A DNA stretch of 64,000 bases from Rhineura floridana (GCF_030035675.1 NC_084480.1:288572394-288636393), one strand, 5' to 3'; positions 10,513 to 22,296 are shown, numbered from the stretch's first letter. Translations and numbers: made by a program. Notes: generated by a model from the letters alone, not told the origin.

Positions 10513-10690
10513 TTAGGCCTCTGTGGTGTCAGAAGCAGTATGCCTCTGAATGCTAGTTTCTGACAGTGGCTCTCCAAGGTTTCAGGCAGGAGTCTCTCCC
10601 AGCCCTACTTGAAGATGTTGGGGATTGAACCTGGGGCCTTCTGCATACAAAGCAGATGCTCTGCCACTGAACTGTGGCCCTTTCCATAGG
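10513..10690 (-). mobile_element. tRNA-derived SINE
   Basis: On the minus strand the copy reads from an A-box-like CAGTTCAGTGGCAGAGCATC through a B-box-like GGTTCAATCC to CAAGTAGGGCTGGGAGAGAC. It is the same family as 7,097-7,272, with a degraded 3' end. Confidence 0.7.
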
Positions 10691-12725
10691 GCTATAACTA
10701 TGGGAAGAATAACAGCCTTTCATTTCGTATTGATAAATAAAAAGCAGCCTTTCATTTTGTATTGATGAAACAAAGTATTACTGTTTTCTTTTACTATCTG
10801 TTTTGCCAAATGCCTAGCCCTGGGCTAGCAAGAGATAAGTTAGTTTGAAATTTCAAAAGACAATGAACACTTCTGGTGGTGAAGAAGTTAAATGGTTTAT
10901 TAAGCAAGCTGTTCACGTGAAGCTGTTGTTTGCAAGCAATAAAACACTAAAACAAAACTAATGGCTAGCAGGTCTCTGCTTCCCCTCCTCCCCCCCCATG
11001 CTCTTACATTTCTCACTGGCTGGAAACCTCACAAACAGCCAGCTAGGATTCTTGCTGGAAATTCTGCTTGAAGCCTGGTCTTTCCTGATGTTGTCTTGAG
11101 GCTCTCGAAACCTGTTGCTGGATGTTGCTTTCAGGCTCTCGAGACCCCTGGAGGCTCTATTTTGATGGTACTTTTGAGGCTTAATCTCCCAAATCTAGAG
11201 GTCCTTTATTTATACCCAAAAGACCCTCTGGGAGGGTACATCTTATACCTATTAGATCATTATCTTCCCAGCACTTAGACTGCTGGCTTCTCACACAGGT
11301 GGCTTTTGCTTATCTTCCTCTGACCTTGTACTTACTACACCCTGAGCTGAGAATGCATCTGCATTCCCAACTTATCTCCATAACCATAGATGCTTTATTT
11401 TGACTATCAAGATTCTTGTTTACACAAACTGGGTGAGAACATTTGTAAACCAATTACGTTCACTGCCCCTTCTGAGCTTGGGAAAGCCATACACAAGCCC
11501 ACCTGGAGAAGCAGGAGTGTGGGACAAGCTGGATTGTTTTGGTTCATTGAACAATATTTCTCAAGCTCTGCTTGTGAACATAGAGTGAAAACTTCTTCTC
11601 TCATCTTATTATCAACCATGTCAGAAAGCCTGTGCTTTAAGCTCTCCAGATTCCAATACTATGCAATTACAGTGTGCAAAGCAATAAGCACCCTAATAAA
11701 TCAGAGGTATGAGGTATGAATTATGGGACAGGGCCATGCACCATCCTAAGTCTCCTTGATGTACATCTAGATTGTTCTGAAGATATATGGTGCTACACTA
11801 TCTTTTACTGTTGTTTTTGACACTGCTTTTGGTATATGGATATAGTAGCATATGTTTACAACACTGTTTTGTAATAGTATTTGCAAATAATTTTTTTCAG
11901 ACATTAGTTGGAAATTCAAATACTTAAATTAACCATGAATAACAAAAAAATGAGTATTAAACAATGTATACAGCAGTCTTACTTTCCGACAGCAGCATTA
12001 ACTTTGCAATTTTTCAGACAGCAGTAGATATCTGGGAAAAAACATGAATGCTTTATCCAAACATACCTATGTTGATAAGAATATAGAACCAATTACTCAG
12101 CCTCCCTTTCGTCCCTTCTTGAACAGTATAACAGTGATCTTGCTTTGTCTTCAATTACAGTTATTCTCCCATTTTGTAATTTGACTGCAAGACAAGGGAA
12201 ATGTTAGTATGAGTGATATCACATTGTTTAGAGACAGCATTTTTTTAAAAAAAATACATACAAGCAGCTCAAACAAATACATACAGGGTTTCCTCACACC
12301 CTTCTCTAGAAAGGATGCAGTTTGCAGTATTCCATCAATAGTACACGTCTGTGCCTTCTAGTGGTGCATCTCAGTTTGAGTGCCCACAGAGCAGGTTTGT
12401 TTCTTTTGGGCTGCTGCTCATACCTCCTGAATGCCCTGCAAGGTAATGTAGAAGTAAGATTACAGAGCCCATCATTTCTTAAATCATCATTGGTACATCA
12501 GACAATGCATGCATCACTTAACATGGGTGACAGAACACATGAAAATGGCATTATACAGCTTAAGTGAGCTTGTTCCTGGCATTTCCACCTCATGTTCCAT
12601 GGCTTGAAGATGAACTGCTTCTTGAGCACCTGTGCCTGAACGTTCTGTTCCTGCCATTCCTCTTCCTCCTCTGCTTCTTCAGCAGAACTGTTTCTTCTGC
12701 TTATTTTTGCAACTGAATGTTTAAG
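10691..12725. other. No recognisable feature
   Basis: There is a short local duplication near 10,710-10,785 (CAGCCTTTCATTT...GTATTGAT twice). Otherwise I see no exon, RNA gene or clear repeat. Confidence 0.4.
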
Positions 12726-12733
12726 AGATAGTA

Positions 12734-12849
12734 CAGAGCTTGGACAAGTTACTTTTTTGAACTACAATTCCCATCAGCCCCAGCCAGCATGGCCACTGGA
12801 TTGGGCTGATGGGAGTTGTAGTTCAAAAAAGTAACTTGTCCAAGCTCTG
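12734..12849. mobile_element. hAT-type foldback MITE, near-perfect palindrome (116 bp)
   Basis: The arms CAGAGCTTGGACAAGTTAC...CATCAGCCC are inverted copies that differ at about one position (AATTCCC versus AACTCCC). The 8-bp flanks AGATAGTA at 12,726-12,733 and 12,850-12,857 are identical. It can fold into a long hairpin, and the arm identity suggests recent origin. Confidence 0.93.
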
Positions 12850-12912
12850 AGATAGTATTTTGTAGTTTAGTTATCTATCTGATCTATATTTGTTAAACTA
12901 CATGTGTTAGAC

Positions 12913-13070
12913 CAGCGTTCACCAACCTGCTGCCTTCCAGATGTTTTAGACTACAACTCCCATCAGCCCCAGCCAGCATGCTGGCTGGGGCTGATGGGAG
13001 TTGTAGTCCAAAACATCTGAGTTGAAATATTGATGGGAGTTATAGTCCAAAACACCTAGTTGCAATAGTG
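12913..13070. mobile_element. hAT-type foldback MITE, eroded right arm
   Basis: The left arm CAGCGTTCACCAACCTGC leads to CAACTCCCATCAGCCCCAGC and an inverted partner that is perfect around the centre GCCAGCATGCTGGC. After 13,022 the right arm is followed by a second, diverged copy of its own sequence (GATGGGAGTTATAGTCC), which suggests a local rearrangement. Confidence 0.65.
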
Positions 13071-13146
13071 TAATTTTTTTAAGAAACAGTGTGCACGCTT
13101 CAAAGTTTCACAGAAATCTTCTATGACAGGACAGTTTTTAGAATGA

Positions 13147-13385
13147 GATTGCCAATGTGGTTTAGTGGTCTGAGTATTGGAGTAGGACCTAGGAGGCCAG
13201 GACTGAAATTCCCACTCAGCCAAATGAACCTCACTGTGTGATCTTGGGCCAGTTAGTATCTCTGTTCAAATTGCCATACAGGGTTCTGTTGTGGATGAAA
13301 TGGGAAGGGAGAGAACCACGTAGGCCACTTTGAATATGTGGAGGAAACTTGGGATACAAATGATGTTAAAAAGTAAATAAGGATG
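13147..13385 (+). mobile_element. tRNA-derived SINE (Sauria/ACA-like head)
   Basis: CAATGTGGTTTAGTGGTCTG is an A-box-like head, followed by CTGAAATTCCCACTCAGCC and TGATCTTGGGCCAGTTAGT. The tail GGATACAAATGATGTTAAAA resembles L2-type ends rather than BovB. Confidence 0.65.
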
Positions 13386-13680
13386 ATCAATTTATGCAGC
13401 AAAATTTTTGCAGTACTGCATTGCTGATCCTCATGGGCCCTTGCCAAGTTCTGGTTTTAATAGTTCAGGGTATTATTATTATTTTTTTTTTTGCAAGATG
13501 AAATGTGCATTTCTTGCTTCACAGCTGATACTGAGAAGGGATTTTTAATACATTTGTATGTGTAATTTTTTTAAAAAAAAACTATACAGAAACCTGTTGC
13601 TAACAGAATATCAGGCAGATTTAGACTGGCACTTTGTCAGTTCCTCTTGTACTACTTCTCATTAGGTTTACGCTTATGCA

Positions 13681-14031
13681 CAGGGGCGTCACAACCGGGG
13701 TGCGGAGGGTGCGGATCGCACCCGGGTGACACCCTGAGGGGATGACACCCAGAGCTGCCCCACCCCACACCATTGGCTGGCAAAGGAGCCGAGAAGCACT
13801 CCGGGTCGGCGCAGCCAACTCCTCCTCGGAGGCGGGCGGGTGAGACCGACAGCAGGCACCCGCTTGCTGGTGGTGAAGCCAGGATGGGCCTTCCACCACC
13901 AGCCTGGAGCGAGTGGTGAGTGTGTGTGTGCGCACACACGCGCACGCAACAACAGCCACCCCCATCCATGCCCTGGGAGGGCGCGTGCCGGAGGTCCACA
14001 CCCCCCCGCACTCCCACTAGTGACGCCGCTG
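13681..14031. mobile_element. GC-rich hAT-type MITE (351 bp)
   Basis: The termini CAGGGGCGTCAC and GTGACGCCGCTG are inverted. The flanks CTTATGCA (13,673-13,680) and CTTATGTA (14,032-14,039) form an 8-bp duplication with one mismatch. The interior is strikingly GC- and CpG-rich against AT-rich surroundings, includes a GTGTGTGTGTGCGCACACAC palindrome, and gives several long overlapping non-coding frames on both strands. Confidence 0.85.
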
Positions 14032-14049
14032 CTTATGTATTCTTGACTG

Positions 14050-14409
14050 CTGAAGGAGATGGAGGGTGAGGTTTTTTATTTTTAATGACTAAGGCAAACA
14101 GTTTACTCTGGTTTATAAATTATCATGGGCATATTAAATTTGGGGTCATTGTGTCGCACTTACAAGCAGGTTTGCAGTCCTATCACCTTGGTTTTCCAGC
14201 ACCGATCCATAGTTAGGGCAACCTTAGAAAGAGGTGCTGGCATGATTATGGTGGATTTCCAGAGAGGTTTTCTACTGCAGAAATGAAATCTGCCTTTATT
14301 CTTTTAAATATTGACTTTGTCTGAGCAACACTTCTATAGTATCCTACTGAAGACAACTTCCTAGCCCAACACAAAAATAGATCTATGTCAAAGCAGGGTG
14401 ATGGATAGG
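14050..14409. other. No recognisable feature
   Basis: I see nothing supported here. Confidence 0.35.
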
Positions 14410-14850
14410 GATGGATGACTTTGTCAATTTCAGTTCTCTATATTTCTTGTTTTTCCAATCATAAATTCAATTCTCAACATTTCAGCAGCACTTTGCAAAA
14501 AAAAAACCTCATGAAAATTCGCCTGCACTTTAGTGCAAATTTATCCTAATGAACATATTTTTGTGTGCAGTTTTAACTAATATACACATCTTTGCAAGCA
14601 ATTTTCCATAATGTATTGCATTTTTGTATGTCATTTTCACTAATATATACATTTCATGCACATTTACCCCTTATGCAATATGTGCATTTTTTTGTACATA
14701 TTGTGTGGGTGGAGAACTGCATTGCAAAATTCAAAGAAATGTGAATTTCAAAGTATAGCTGTGTTTCAGTTCACATACTGGTTTGAGAAGTGCAAATTTG
14801 GTAATTTCATGTTAAAATGCGAACAAAAAAATTTCTCCATCCCTAGCTGG
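14410..14850 (-). repeat. AT-rich interspersed repeat, copy B
   Basis: The copy runs from TAGGGATGGATGAC to TTTCTCCATCCCTA and is the inverted counterpart of 7,665-8,112. Matching words include the reverse complements of GTGCAAATTT, TGCATAAAAATG and CTGAAATTGACA. Confidence 0.55.
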
Positions 14851-15406
14851 TTATCAATCTTTGTATATCATACCAATAGTTCACAAGCCTCAGAAGGAGT
14901 TCTACTTATTCTGCTTGCCAATAGGTCCCATTTCAAGTAGCTATTTTATCTCAAGATGTGTTAAAGAAACTTTCTCAGGCTTCAGACAAAGTTGACTACT
15001 GCACGGGGCATAGAATTGGATATGCTGAGCCTATTGAGGCTTCCAGTCATCCCATCACACTGCTGCACTAGCACATAAGAGACAGGAAAATGAAATGCAG
15101 CTGGAAATGTATAGTTTGTGATGGCTACAAGTTGCCAAGCTAATGATTTGGTAACATGGCCTTCCAGGCCTCCCCATGTGGCCCACAAGGCTGTTTTGAC
15201 ATCAGGTGTGGGGTAGGTAAGGGTGAGGCTTCAAAGGAACAATTGGGAGCTTAAAGTGGGCTTCTAGGTGTTCCTTTGCTAGACCATGGGACCTTCCCTC
15301 ATGCTCATCAGCTGATGGGTCATGGAAGCGTTTCTTGCTCAAAAAGGCGGAAGGGGATTCCTTTCAATAGAAACCGTTTCTCCATCCCAGCACTGCTTTT
15401 TGAAAT
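14851..15406. other. No recognisable gene
   Basis: I see no exon or RNA gene. GACATCAGGTG near 15,198 recurs, inverted and direct, near 15,540-15,567, so this may belong to an old foldback element whose limits I cannot set. Confidence 0.35.
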
Positions 15407-15467
15407 AGCTTCACACTGCTTCTTTAAACCTCTGGAAATCAGAGGTTTAAAGGAGCAGTGCAAAGCT
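15407..15467. repeat. Short inverted repeat (hairpin)
   Basis: Arms of about 28 nt around CACTGCTTCTTTAAACCTC pair with a downstream copy across a 5-nt loop, with about three mismatches. A second small palindrome, ATCACCTGATGTC / GACATCAGGTGAT, lies at about 15,539-15,569. Confidence 0.7.
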
Positions 15468-15624
15468 GCTTGCAGAGGATGTTCAAACAGCTCCATGCTG
15501 TGCTTTGAAGTCCCAACAAATGGGTGTCAAAGTGCAGCATCACCTGATGTCACTATGACATCAGGTGATTAACAGGTGTATGGCTAGGAGTGGGGAGATA
15601 CTAATGTGACCTGCTGGCCGGAAA

Positions 15625-16235
15625 AAATTCCTCACTCCTGACCTAGAAGACCAGGGTTCAAATCTCCACTCAGCTATTAGCCATTCTTGCCAGCAAAATG
15701 AAACATGCAGCTCATACAGCAGCACTGGTAATGAGTACCTTCCCTCCCCTTTCCTCCCATTTTTATTAATATATTTTTCACACAAAACAAACTGTATAGA
15801 ATCCTCTTGCTAATGGCAGAAAAGGAACATTTAAAGTGGCACATTATCACTGTTTTTGTTACTGCAGATCACAAGCTGGACATATTCTGAACTGCTGTAG
15901 TAGATGGAAGGAACAACTATTTGCAGCAGCCAACCTGGTATGCAATCTCGGCTCACTTATGAGGGCACAACCATTCCTTGGTGGCTTGGTGGAGTAAACA
16001 GCACTCCCTTTCAAGAATAAGCCATGTCAAAGTGTGCCATTGATAAAAATCGGATGCTCTTGCTGGTGCATTTGCACTTCACTGACCTCGTTGCCAATTC
16101 ACCTCTCCCGCTCTACCTCCCAGTAAGCAGCAATGAAGCCACCAACTGGAGGTCAGATGAGTGCCATCGCCCCACCACACTGTCCACTACTGACAAAAAG
16201 AACACATGGTATGCTTTATTAACTGCTAACTAATA
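15625..16235. other. No recognisable gene
   Basis: Positions 15,625-15,700 contain AGACCAGGGTTCAAATCTCC, a possible B-box piece of a SINE head. Nothing else is supported. Confidence 0.3.
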
Positions 16236-16645
16236 CAGAAGAATATTAACGGAACACTTTTGTGTATGTTGAAAGTCAATTAATGGCATTTTCAGCAAGA
16301 AAATCAGTAACAGCAGTTCTAACTTCATCACCCTCTTCAGCATCTCTGTTTTCACAACAACAATACTCATTGGTGCAGCGTAGCATCACCAGAGATTCTG
16401 GAATAATATCTTGGTCCTCATGCAAAGCACATCCCTTGGCCCTGCAGATGTTGTGCAGAATAACAGACACTACCACAACCAAGACAAGTTTCTCCTCTGC
16501 AACAGGGAGCCTGGTAGTAAGACACTTCTACATCATCTTCTGTATACCATATGTTCTTTCAGCACCATTCCTGAATTTGTTAATAACATAGTTTTATATA
16601 TAGTCTCTTTTTTTGTGTGGTCCAGGTTGCCTCATTAACTACTTG
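16236..16645 (-). pseudogene. PIF/Harbinger transposase C-terminal relic
   Basis: On the minus strand the frame reads FRNGAERTYGIQKMM, then after a stop KCLTTRLPVAEEKL, then VVSVILHNICRAKGCALHED and a tail ending FLAENAIN. In PIF/Harbinger (HARBI1-like) transposases the segment after the last catalytic acidic residue reads like ERTFG...LHNIC, and the order here is the same. The in-frame stop and the lack of the N-terminal DDE part mark it as dead. The rest of the element was not recognised, perhaps because the Ngaro element lies next to it. Confidence 0.65.
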
Positions 16646-16779
16646 CACATGTATAAGCACTGTTTGCGAGTATCAGAAGAGGAATGTGAACAGCACCAAT
16701 GGTAAATGCTCCATGACAGTGGAGAAATGAGGCCTCACTTACTGCGCTGCTGGTGGGTGAGGCCTAGTTGCAGCCGGGA

Positions 16780-17565
16780 GTGAAGCTGCTGCCTCCATAT
16801 CTTGTGGGGGCAGAGTCGCGCGTCGCGGCTATTACGCACGCGTGACGCACAGAGTGAAGGGGTGGGGCTTGATGGGCCTATTTAAGCCCAGCCACCCCTT
16901 CCAACCTCCTTCTTGCTCAAGCGACGTCGAGAACGACGGGGGACCAGACGGAGCGAGGAGACGAGTGGCGGCGGCGGCGGCCATTTTGCGACTGCAGCGA
17001 GGGACAGGCAGTTTGGTGGAGGCTGCTACTTTACTGAGACAGCCATTTTGTATAGGCCGCATGGTCGACGCCATCTTAGGCGCGCGATTCACGGCGTCTT
17101 GCATTAATTTCAGGCCGATTTACATCCCCATACAATTAATTTTGGTTGCAGGCAAGGGTGTTTGCGCTCCATAGGAGCGCCTGCGGCCGAGGGGGCCTTA
17201 GTAACGCCCCCCCCGGCCTAATACAGTGTGCAACCACCCAACAATAACTCCCACCCTAGCGAATACGGGAGGGAGGCACGGGTGCTCTCTTTTAACGCCA
17301 CCTGTGGGTTACCTGCCTCCCAGTTAAGCAGCACATTTATTGTTTTATATAATTAGTTAGCTGTTATAGCTTAGACTACGCGGTTTACAGTTTTATGTAT
17401 TAATCCCCCCCAACCCCCCCCCAAAAAAGAGGGTTTTGTTTGGCGTTCAAATCATAGGCAGTGCCTTGCAATTAGCATTTTGATGCTGGTGCTATTAATT
17501 AGTGAAGGCCTGCGCCAAGGTTTTATCTTTTAATCCTTTTAGCCAAGAGCATTTTACTGCAGTTA
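16780..17565 (+). other. Ngaro fossil: leader region
   Basis: CpG-rich sequence with a GGCGGCGGCGGCGG run near 16,966 and TATTTAAG followed by a pyrimidine-rich start. It is best read as the element's promoter and untranslated leader. It could be mistaken for a host CpG island, but the coding parts of the element follow it directly on the same strand. Confidence 0.6.
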
Positions 17566-17830
17566 TCATCATCATCATCATCATTTTATTTGTATGCCGC
17601 CTTTCCACATAAAATTGTGCTCAAGGCGGCTTACAACAAGGTGAACAAAAATACATGTCAAAAACAATTGCAAAAACAATTTCCTAATAACAAAAAATAA
17701 TAAAACAGTGACATAAATATAATAACCAAAAACAACTTTTCAACATTATGAACATAATAAAACAATTATTTAAAAACAAAAAAGTAACCATTAACACCCC
17801 AAACCCCTAAAGAAAACCATTTACTGTATC
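17566..17830 (-). mobile_element. L2 LINE 3' tail inserted in the Ngaro leader
   Basis: A TCATCATCATCATCATCA run is followed by TGTATGCCGCCTTTCCAC and GTGCTCAAGGCGGCTTACAA, the antisense of a typical reptile L2 end. It is a 5'-truncated copy and must be younger than the Ngaro copy it interrupts. Confidence 0.7.
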
Positions 17831-17874
17831 TCCTACAAAACTTCATTATTCAGAGGGGAGGCTTGTTTTGTATC

Positions 17875-18045
17875 AGCACATGTCTACTCAGAAGTACTTC
17901 TCACTGAGTTCACTGGGGCCCACTCCCAATAAATTGGTGATAGGATTGCAGTAATCCTATCCCCTTATTTGAGAGTAAGCCCCATTAAACTCAATGAGAC
18001 TTATTGTTGAGTAGACAGCATATAGGTTTGCACTGTAACTCTTCT
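17875..18045. repeat. Two abutting copies of the GGCTGCAATCC-type palindromic repeat
   Basis: A right half (CTCAGAAGTACTTCTCACTG ... ATAGGATTGCAG) is followed at once by a second copy (TAATCCTATCCCC, GAGAGTAAGCCCCATTAAAC, TGAGACTTATTGTTGAGTAG). The family is seen complete at 30,478-30,567. Confidence 0.6.
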
Positions 18046-18254
18046 ATTTGGCCAACAGTTACAGCATCTTCTTTGAAGGCGCACTTCATGTTGCAATCAC
18101 ATTTGAAATATACAATGCACAATATGTACTACTGAAGATTTGCTGCTTTCCATAAGAGATGGTCAGGATTTTCTCCCTTTTCCTTTCTCTTCATTACAAT
18201 GTCTTAGGTTGGGTTTCTGATTTCTCTTCTGTTAGGTCTTTAAATCTTAGAAGT

Positions 18255-19812
18255 TATGCCTTCTAAGAAAGGCAAAGGGGGGGCAAAAGGTAAGGGTAAG
18301 GCTGCTACACAGCCACAAAAGCGCCCCCCCGCCACCTGGTTCATCAGACGAGGAGGAAGCGCCATGGGCTGCCATTCTGGCATGCCTGGATGCTCTTGAA
18401 CATCGGGGGAGGGCAACACCAGCCCCGGGGCCTGGGTTATCACGGCCTGCTCCTGTACAGGAGGCCACTCCAGGGACTTCCACTGGAGGTGTCACTAGGC
18501 CAAAGCGGTCAAAAGCAAAGACTCCAGGTGGCCCAAATGTCGGGCAGCGTCAAGGGTCTAACAGTACTATGCTTGCTTTGATTTTAGCGAGGCTTGACGC
18601 TCTTGAGAACCATCCTGAGGCTACTCAGAGGGTGAGTGATGGGCCAGTGAATCCTCCTGTGCCAGCAACTGCGACAGGGACTGGAGGGGAGGTGGCAACA
18701 CCCCAGACCGGAGTGACATCAGCAGCTGTGGTGGACCCCCCCAGGGCTGCACCGCTGGTGGTAACGGGTGAGTCTGCCACGCCTGCTCAGGCGATTGGGC
18801 CGCCAGGTTGGGGATGGACTTCTCCGGGTCCATGGGTTATCAGTCCGAGTGCAAGATCCACTCCTCCTAGCCTTGACGTAGGTGCTCCTTCTCAACCACC
18901 ACTTCAAACTGCGTGTAGCCAAATTTGGCAACACGCAGGTGATGAACAGGTAACAACATCCTCTGTGCCACATGCCAGGCCGGTTCTCACAGCCACTCAG
19001 GCCGAGGAGCGGCAGCTGTCCATTACAGCGGCCAGTCAGGGAAATTTGTCTGACCCGTTGGGGGCCATTGCAGCTAACGCTATACCTTTCGGGGACACAT
19101 CCATCACCCTGGGTTTCCACCTGCTCCCTTCGACGAAAGAGAAAATTTGGCGAGGGGAATATGTGGACTTTTTTCCCTACTATATAGAGAGCGACCTAAG
19201 AAAGATAAAGATAGAGAGGTGGATGGCGATGTAGAGAGGCCCAGACGTCAGAAGGTGGAACGCACATGGGCCAACTGGTTACCGGCGTATTTAATATACG
19301 CTGGAGTGCTGATGGAGAGACAGCCCCAAAGAGGTTTGTCTCTCCTGAAATACCTAGATATAATCTACAGGGCTTATGTGGAGTTCTCGGGGCTGGCCTG
19401 GTTATCCTATGACGAGGCATTTCGTATGCGTGTGGCATGCGATGGGTCTCTGCCATGGGACAAGAAGGAACCAGAGCTTTGGCTGCAGTTTATGACTGCG
19501 GCCCGGGCCATAATAGGAGACAGATGTGATAGTGGGCACTTAATGAGCAGGCAGTCGACGGCTCCTCTTCCCCGCGGTGATGCGGGGCAAGGGGTTCAAA
19601 AACGGCTGCTATGCTGGGACTTTAGTTCCCGGGGGGTCTGCACAAGAAACCCATGTCGCTTTCGACACGAATGCTCCATCTGTGGGGCAGCACACCCGTG
19701 TACCACCTGCCCCAGGGGCAGGTTTTATAAAGGAGGTAATAGGGAACAACCGGGAGGTAGAAAGCAGCCCCCATCTGGGGCGGCTCAAGGAAAGGGGCCC
19801 CTCCCCAATTAA
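18255..19812 (+). other. Ngaro fossil: gag-like part
   Basis: The start is lysine- and glycine-rich (MPSKKGKGGAKG), a proline/threonine-rich stretch follows, and the end is a cysteine/histidine cluster (CWDFSSRGVCTRNPCRFRH) like the zinc fingers of gag proteins in this order. It lies directly ahead of the reverse transcriptase. Broken. Confidence 0.7.
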
Positions 19813-21400
19813 ATTGCAAGTTTTGCAGGCCTTATTAGAAGGATATCCGGCAATTGCGGATGCACGTTTTCTTTTCCAGGGTTTTTCGTTGGGCTTCCGT
19901 ATTCCTTACACTGGGCCAAGGGCTGCCTTCATGTCCAGAAATTTGAAATCCGTAAAGGGCATGGAGGTCATTGTACAAATGAAAATTGACAAAGAAGTAC
20001 AGGCAGGGCGGGTTCTTGGCCCATTCCAGTCGCCCCCGCTCCCCACCCTCAGGGTATCACCATTGGGTATAGTGCCCAAGAAAGCAACAGGTGAATTTCG
20101 GCTGATTCATCACTTGTCCTACCCGCATGGATCGTCAGTGAATGATTTCATTCTTGACAGTCTTTGCGCAGTTCATTACACCTCCTTTGACGCTGCAGTA
20201 CGCATGGTGCGCGCTGGTGGCTGAGGTACACTCATGGGCAAGTGTGACATTAAATCGGCTTTCCGCCTTCTGCCCGTCCACCCTGCAGACTTTGAGCTGC
20301 TGGGCTTTGCATTTGATAATAAATTCTATATGGATCGTGCACTACCCATGGGATGCTCGATCTCGTGCGCAGTTTTGAGCACTTTAGCACTTTTTTGGAA
20401 TGGGCTATTAAGCAAAGGACGGGTTTGAATTCGGTGGTACATTATTTGGATGATTTTTTATTTGCTGGGGGGGGCCGGCACTAATGAATGCCTATATCTC
20501 ATGACATGTTTTCAGGACCTAGCAACGGAACTTGGGGTTCTGCTGGCCCTGGAAAAAACGGAAGGCCCAGCCCCCATTCTGACATTTTTAGGTATCGAAA
20601 TTGACACTAGCAGGCAATGCTGCAGGCTGCCCCTAGAGAAACTTTCAATCCTCCAGAAGAAGATGGCGGAAGTCATAAGTGCAAGAAAGGTTCCCCTTTC
20701 CACCCTCCAGCAGTTGGCAGGATACTTGAATTTCGCCTGCAGGGTAGTAGCACCTGGCAGGGCATTTTTAAGACGGGTTTATGACGCCATGAGCGGGCTG
20801 TCACAACCCCACCATAGGTTCTGGGTTACAGCAGCGCTACGCGCTGACCTGGCGGTGTGGTCCTCCTTCTTAAGGGATTTCAATGGAATCTCTTTCTGGA
20901 GGCAGGACAGACTCTTGGAAGCCGAATTACAGGTTCAGTCCAATGCGTCTGGGACTTATGGCTTTGGGGTAGTCTTTGGGTCTTTCTGGTGTAAGGGTCA
21001 ATGGCCACAGACATGGGTGCAAGACGGTTTGGACAAGGATCTAACCTTTTTAGAATTTTTCCCTATAGTGGTGGCCGTTTATTTATGGGCTGAGAGGCTG
21101 AGGGACTCTACAGTCCATTTTTGGTGTGATAACATGGCTACGGTCCATGTTATCAATTCTCTTACGTCTAGGAACGCCAGAGTTATGGGCCTGGTCCGGG
21201 CTTTTGTTCTCCAGTGCCTGTGTTTTAATGTTCTTTTTCGGGCACGGCATGTTCCTGGCATTGACAATAGTGTTGCTGATGCTCTGTCACAGAACCAGAT
21301 GGACCGTTTCCGTCAGCTGGCGCCGATGGCCAGGGCTCAGCCAGAAGCCGTGCCCCCTACAATCTGGGAGATTGGAGAGCAGAGTCGGCGAGGGCCATAA
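19813..21400 (+). other. Ngaro fossil: reverse transcriptase and RNase H part
   Basis: Recognisable RT signatures are the KCDIKSAFRLLPVHP and MGCSISCA segments and a YLDDFL-type motif near 20,450. An RNase H-like region follows, with WCDNMATVHVINS and a C-terminal ARHVPGIDNSVADALS. This order and these motifs match DIRS/Ngaro polymerases. Broken. Confidence 0.85.
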
Positions 21401-22296
21401 GCCTATCCATTGCCCCCAGCACGCTTGCCAGCTACCAGAGAGCAGGTAGGGCGTTTCAGGAATTCTGCGCTGACAAAGGCTACGCGCCAGAATGGCCTAT
21501 TCCAGTGAATCATCTGCTGGAATTTCTGGTGGACGGCAGGAGACGTGGCCTGTCAGTCTGGGCTCTGCAAGGTAAGCTGGCGGGGCTTTCCTTCTTAGCA
21601 AAAGCAGGTGGCTTTCAGGATAATGCGGGGGACTTTCGGGTCCGCCGCATATTGGCAGGGTGGGCTAGGGAGCATCCTGCCCCCCCTGACTCTTGTTGAC
21701 CTATTTCTGTCGACATTTTGATAGCCTTACCCGGCCAGTGGGACAAACTTTGTTCCTCCAGCTACGAAGCCCTGTTATTTCAGGCAGTGGCACTCACATT
21801 GTTTTTTGGTGCCTTCCGAATAGGTGAAGTCCTAGCTGGCTCCAAGCGAGACTCCTCTCGTTGTGCCCTTCAATTGGCAGATGTTACCATAGCAGGAGGT
21901 TGCGTTTGCATAAAGTTGAGACGGTCTAAGACCGACCAAAATTGTAAGGGACAATATGTCCGGTTGGCCCCATCCACAGTGCCTGCCCTCTGCCCAGTGC
22001 GGGCTTTACACGCGTTTATGGCAGAAAGGGGGCAGAGGGATGGATATTTATTTGCCCACGCAAGTGAGGTTCCCCTCACAAAATACCAGTTTTGGGCTTT
22101 AACTAAGCTAGCTTTACATAAGCTGGGGTTTGACCCCTCACAGTTTGGAACCCATTCCTTCCGAATCGGAGCTGCTTCCATGGCAGCAGATATTGCTTTT
22201 CCCCAACCAAGAGTACAAGCAGTCGGACGTTGGTCCTCTGGTGCCTTTAAGGCCTACATTCGCCCCTTTAAGGGGCCGGGGAACGCGGAAGCCTGA
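21401..22296 (+). other. Ngaro fossil: tyrosine recombinase part
   Basis: The C-terminal half shows the family signature: FGAFRIGEVL with the first arginine, then a GTHSFRIGAASMAA box (H-x-x-R) and a final AVGRWSSGAFKAYIRP with the tyrosine. This is the enzyme class that replaces integrase in DIRS-order elements. Broken upstream. Confidence 0.85.

Noticed and set aside
13621-14046. Several overlapping open frames of 70-126 codons on both strands in a GC-rich block.
   Set aside because: They lie inside a hAT-type MITE with clear termini and 8-bp flanks. GC-rich DNA has few stop codons, and no conserved motif is present.
16780-17110. CpG-rich, GGC-repeat-containing sequence resembling a host CpG-island promoter with a first exon.
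   Set aside because: The coding parts of the Ngaro fossil follow on the same strand, and no host exon was found downstream. It is better read as the element's own leader.
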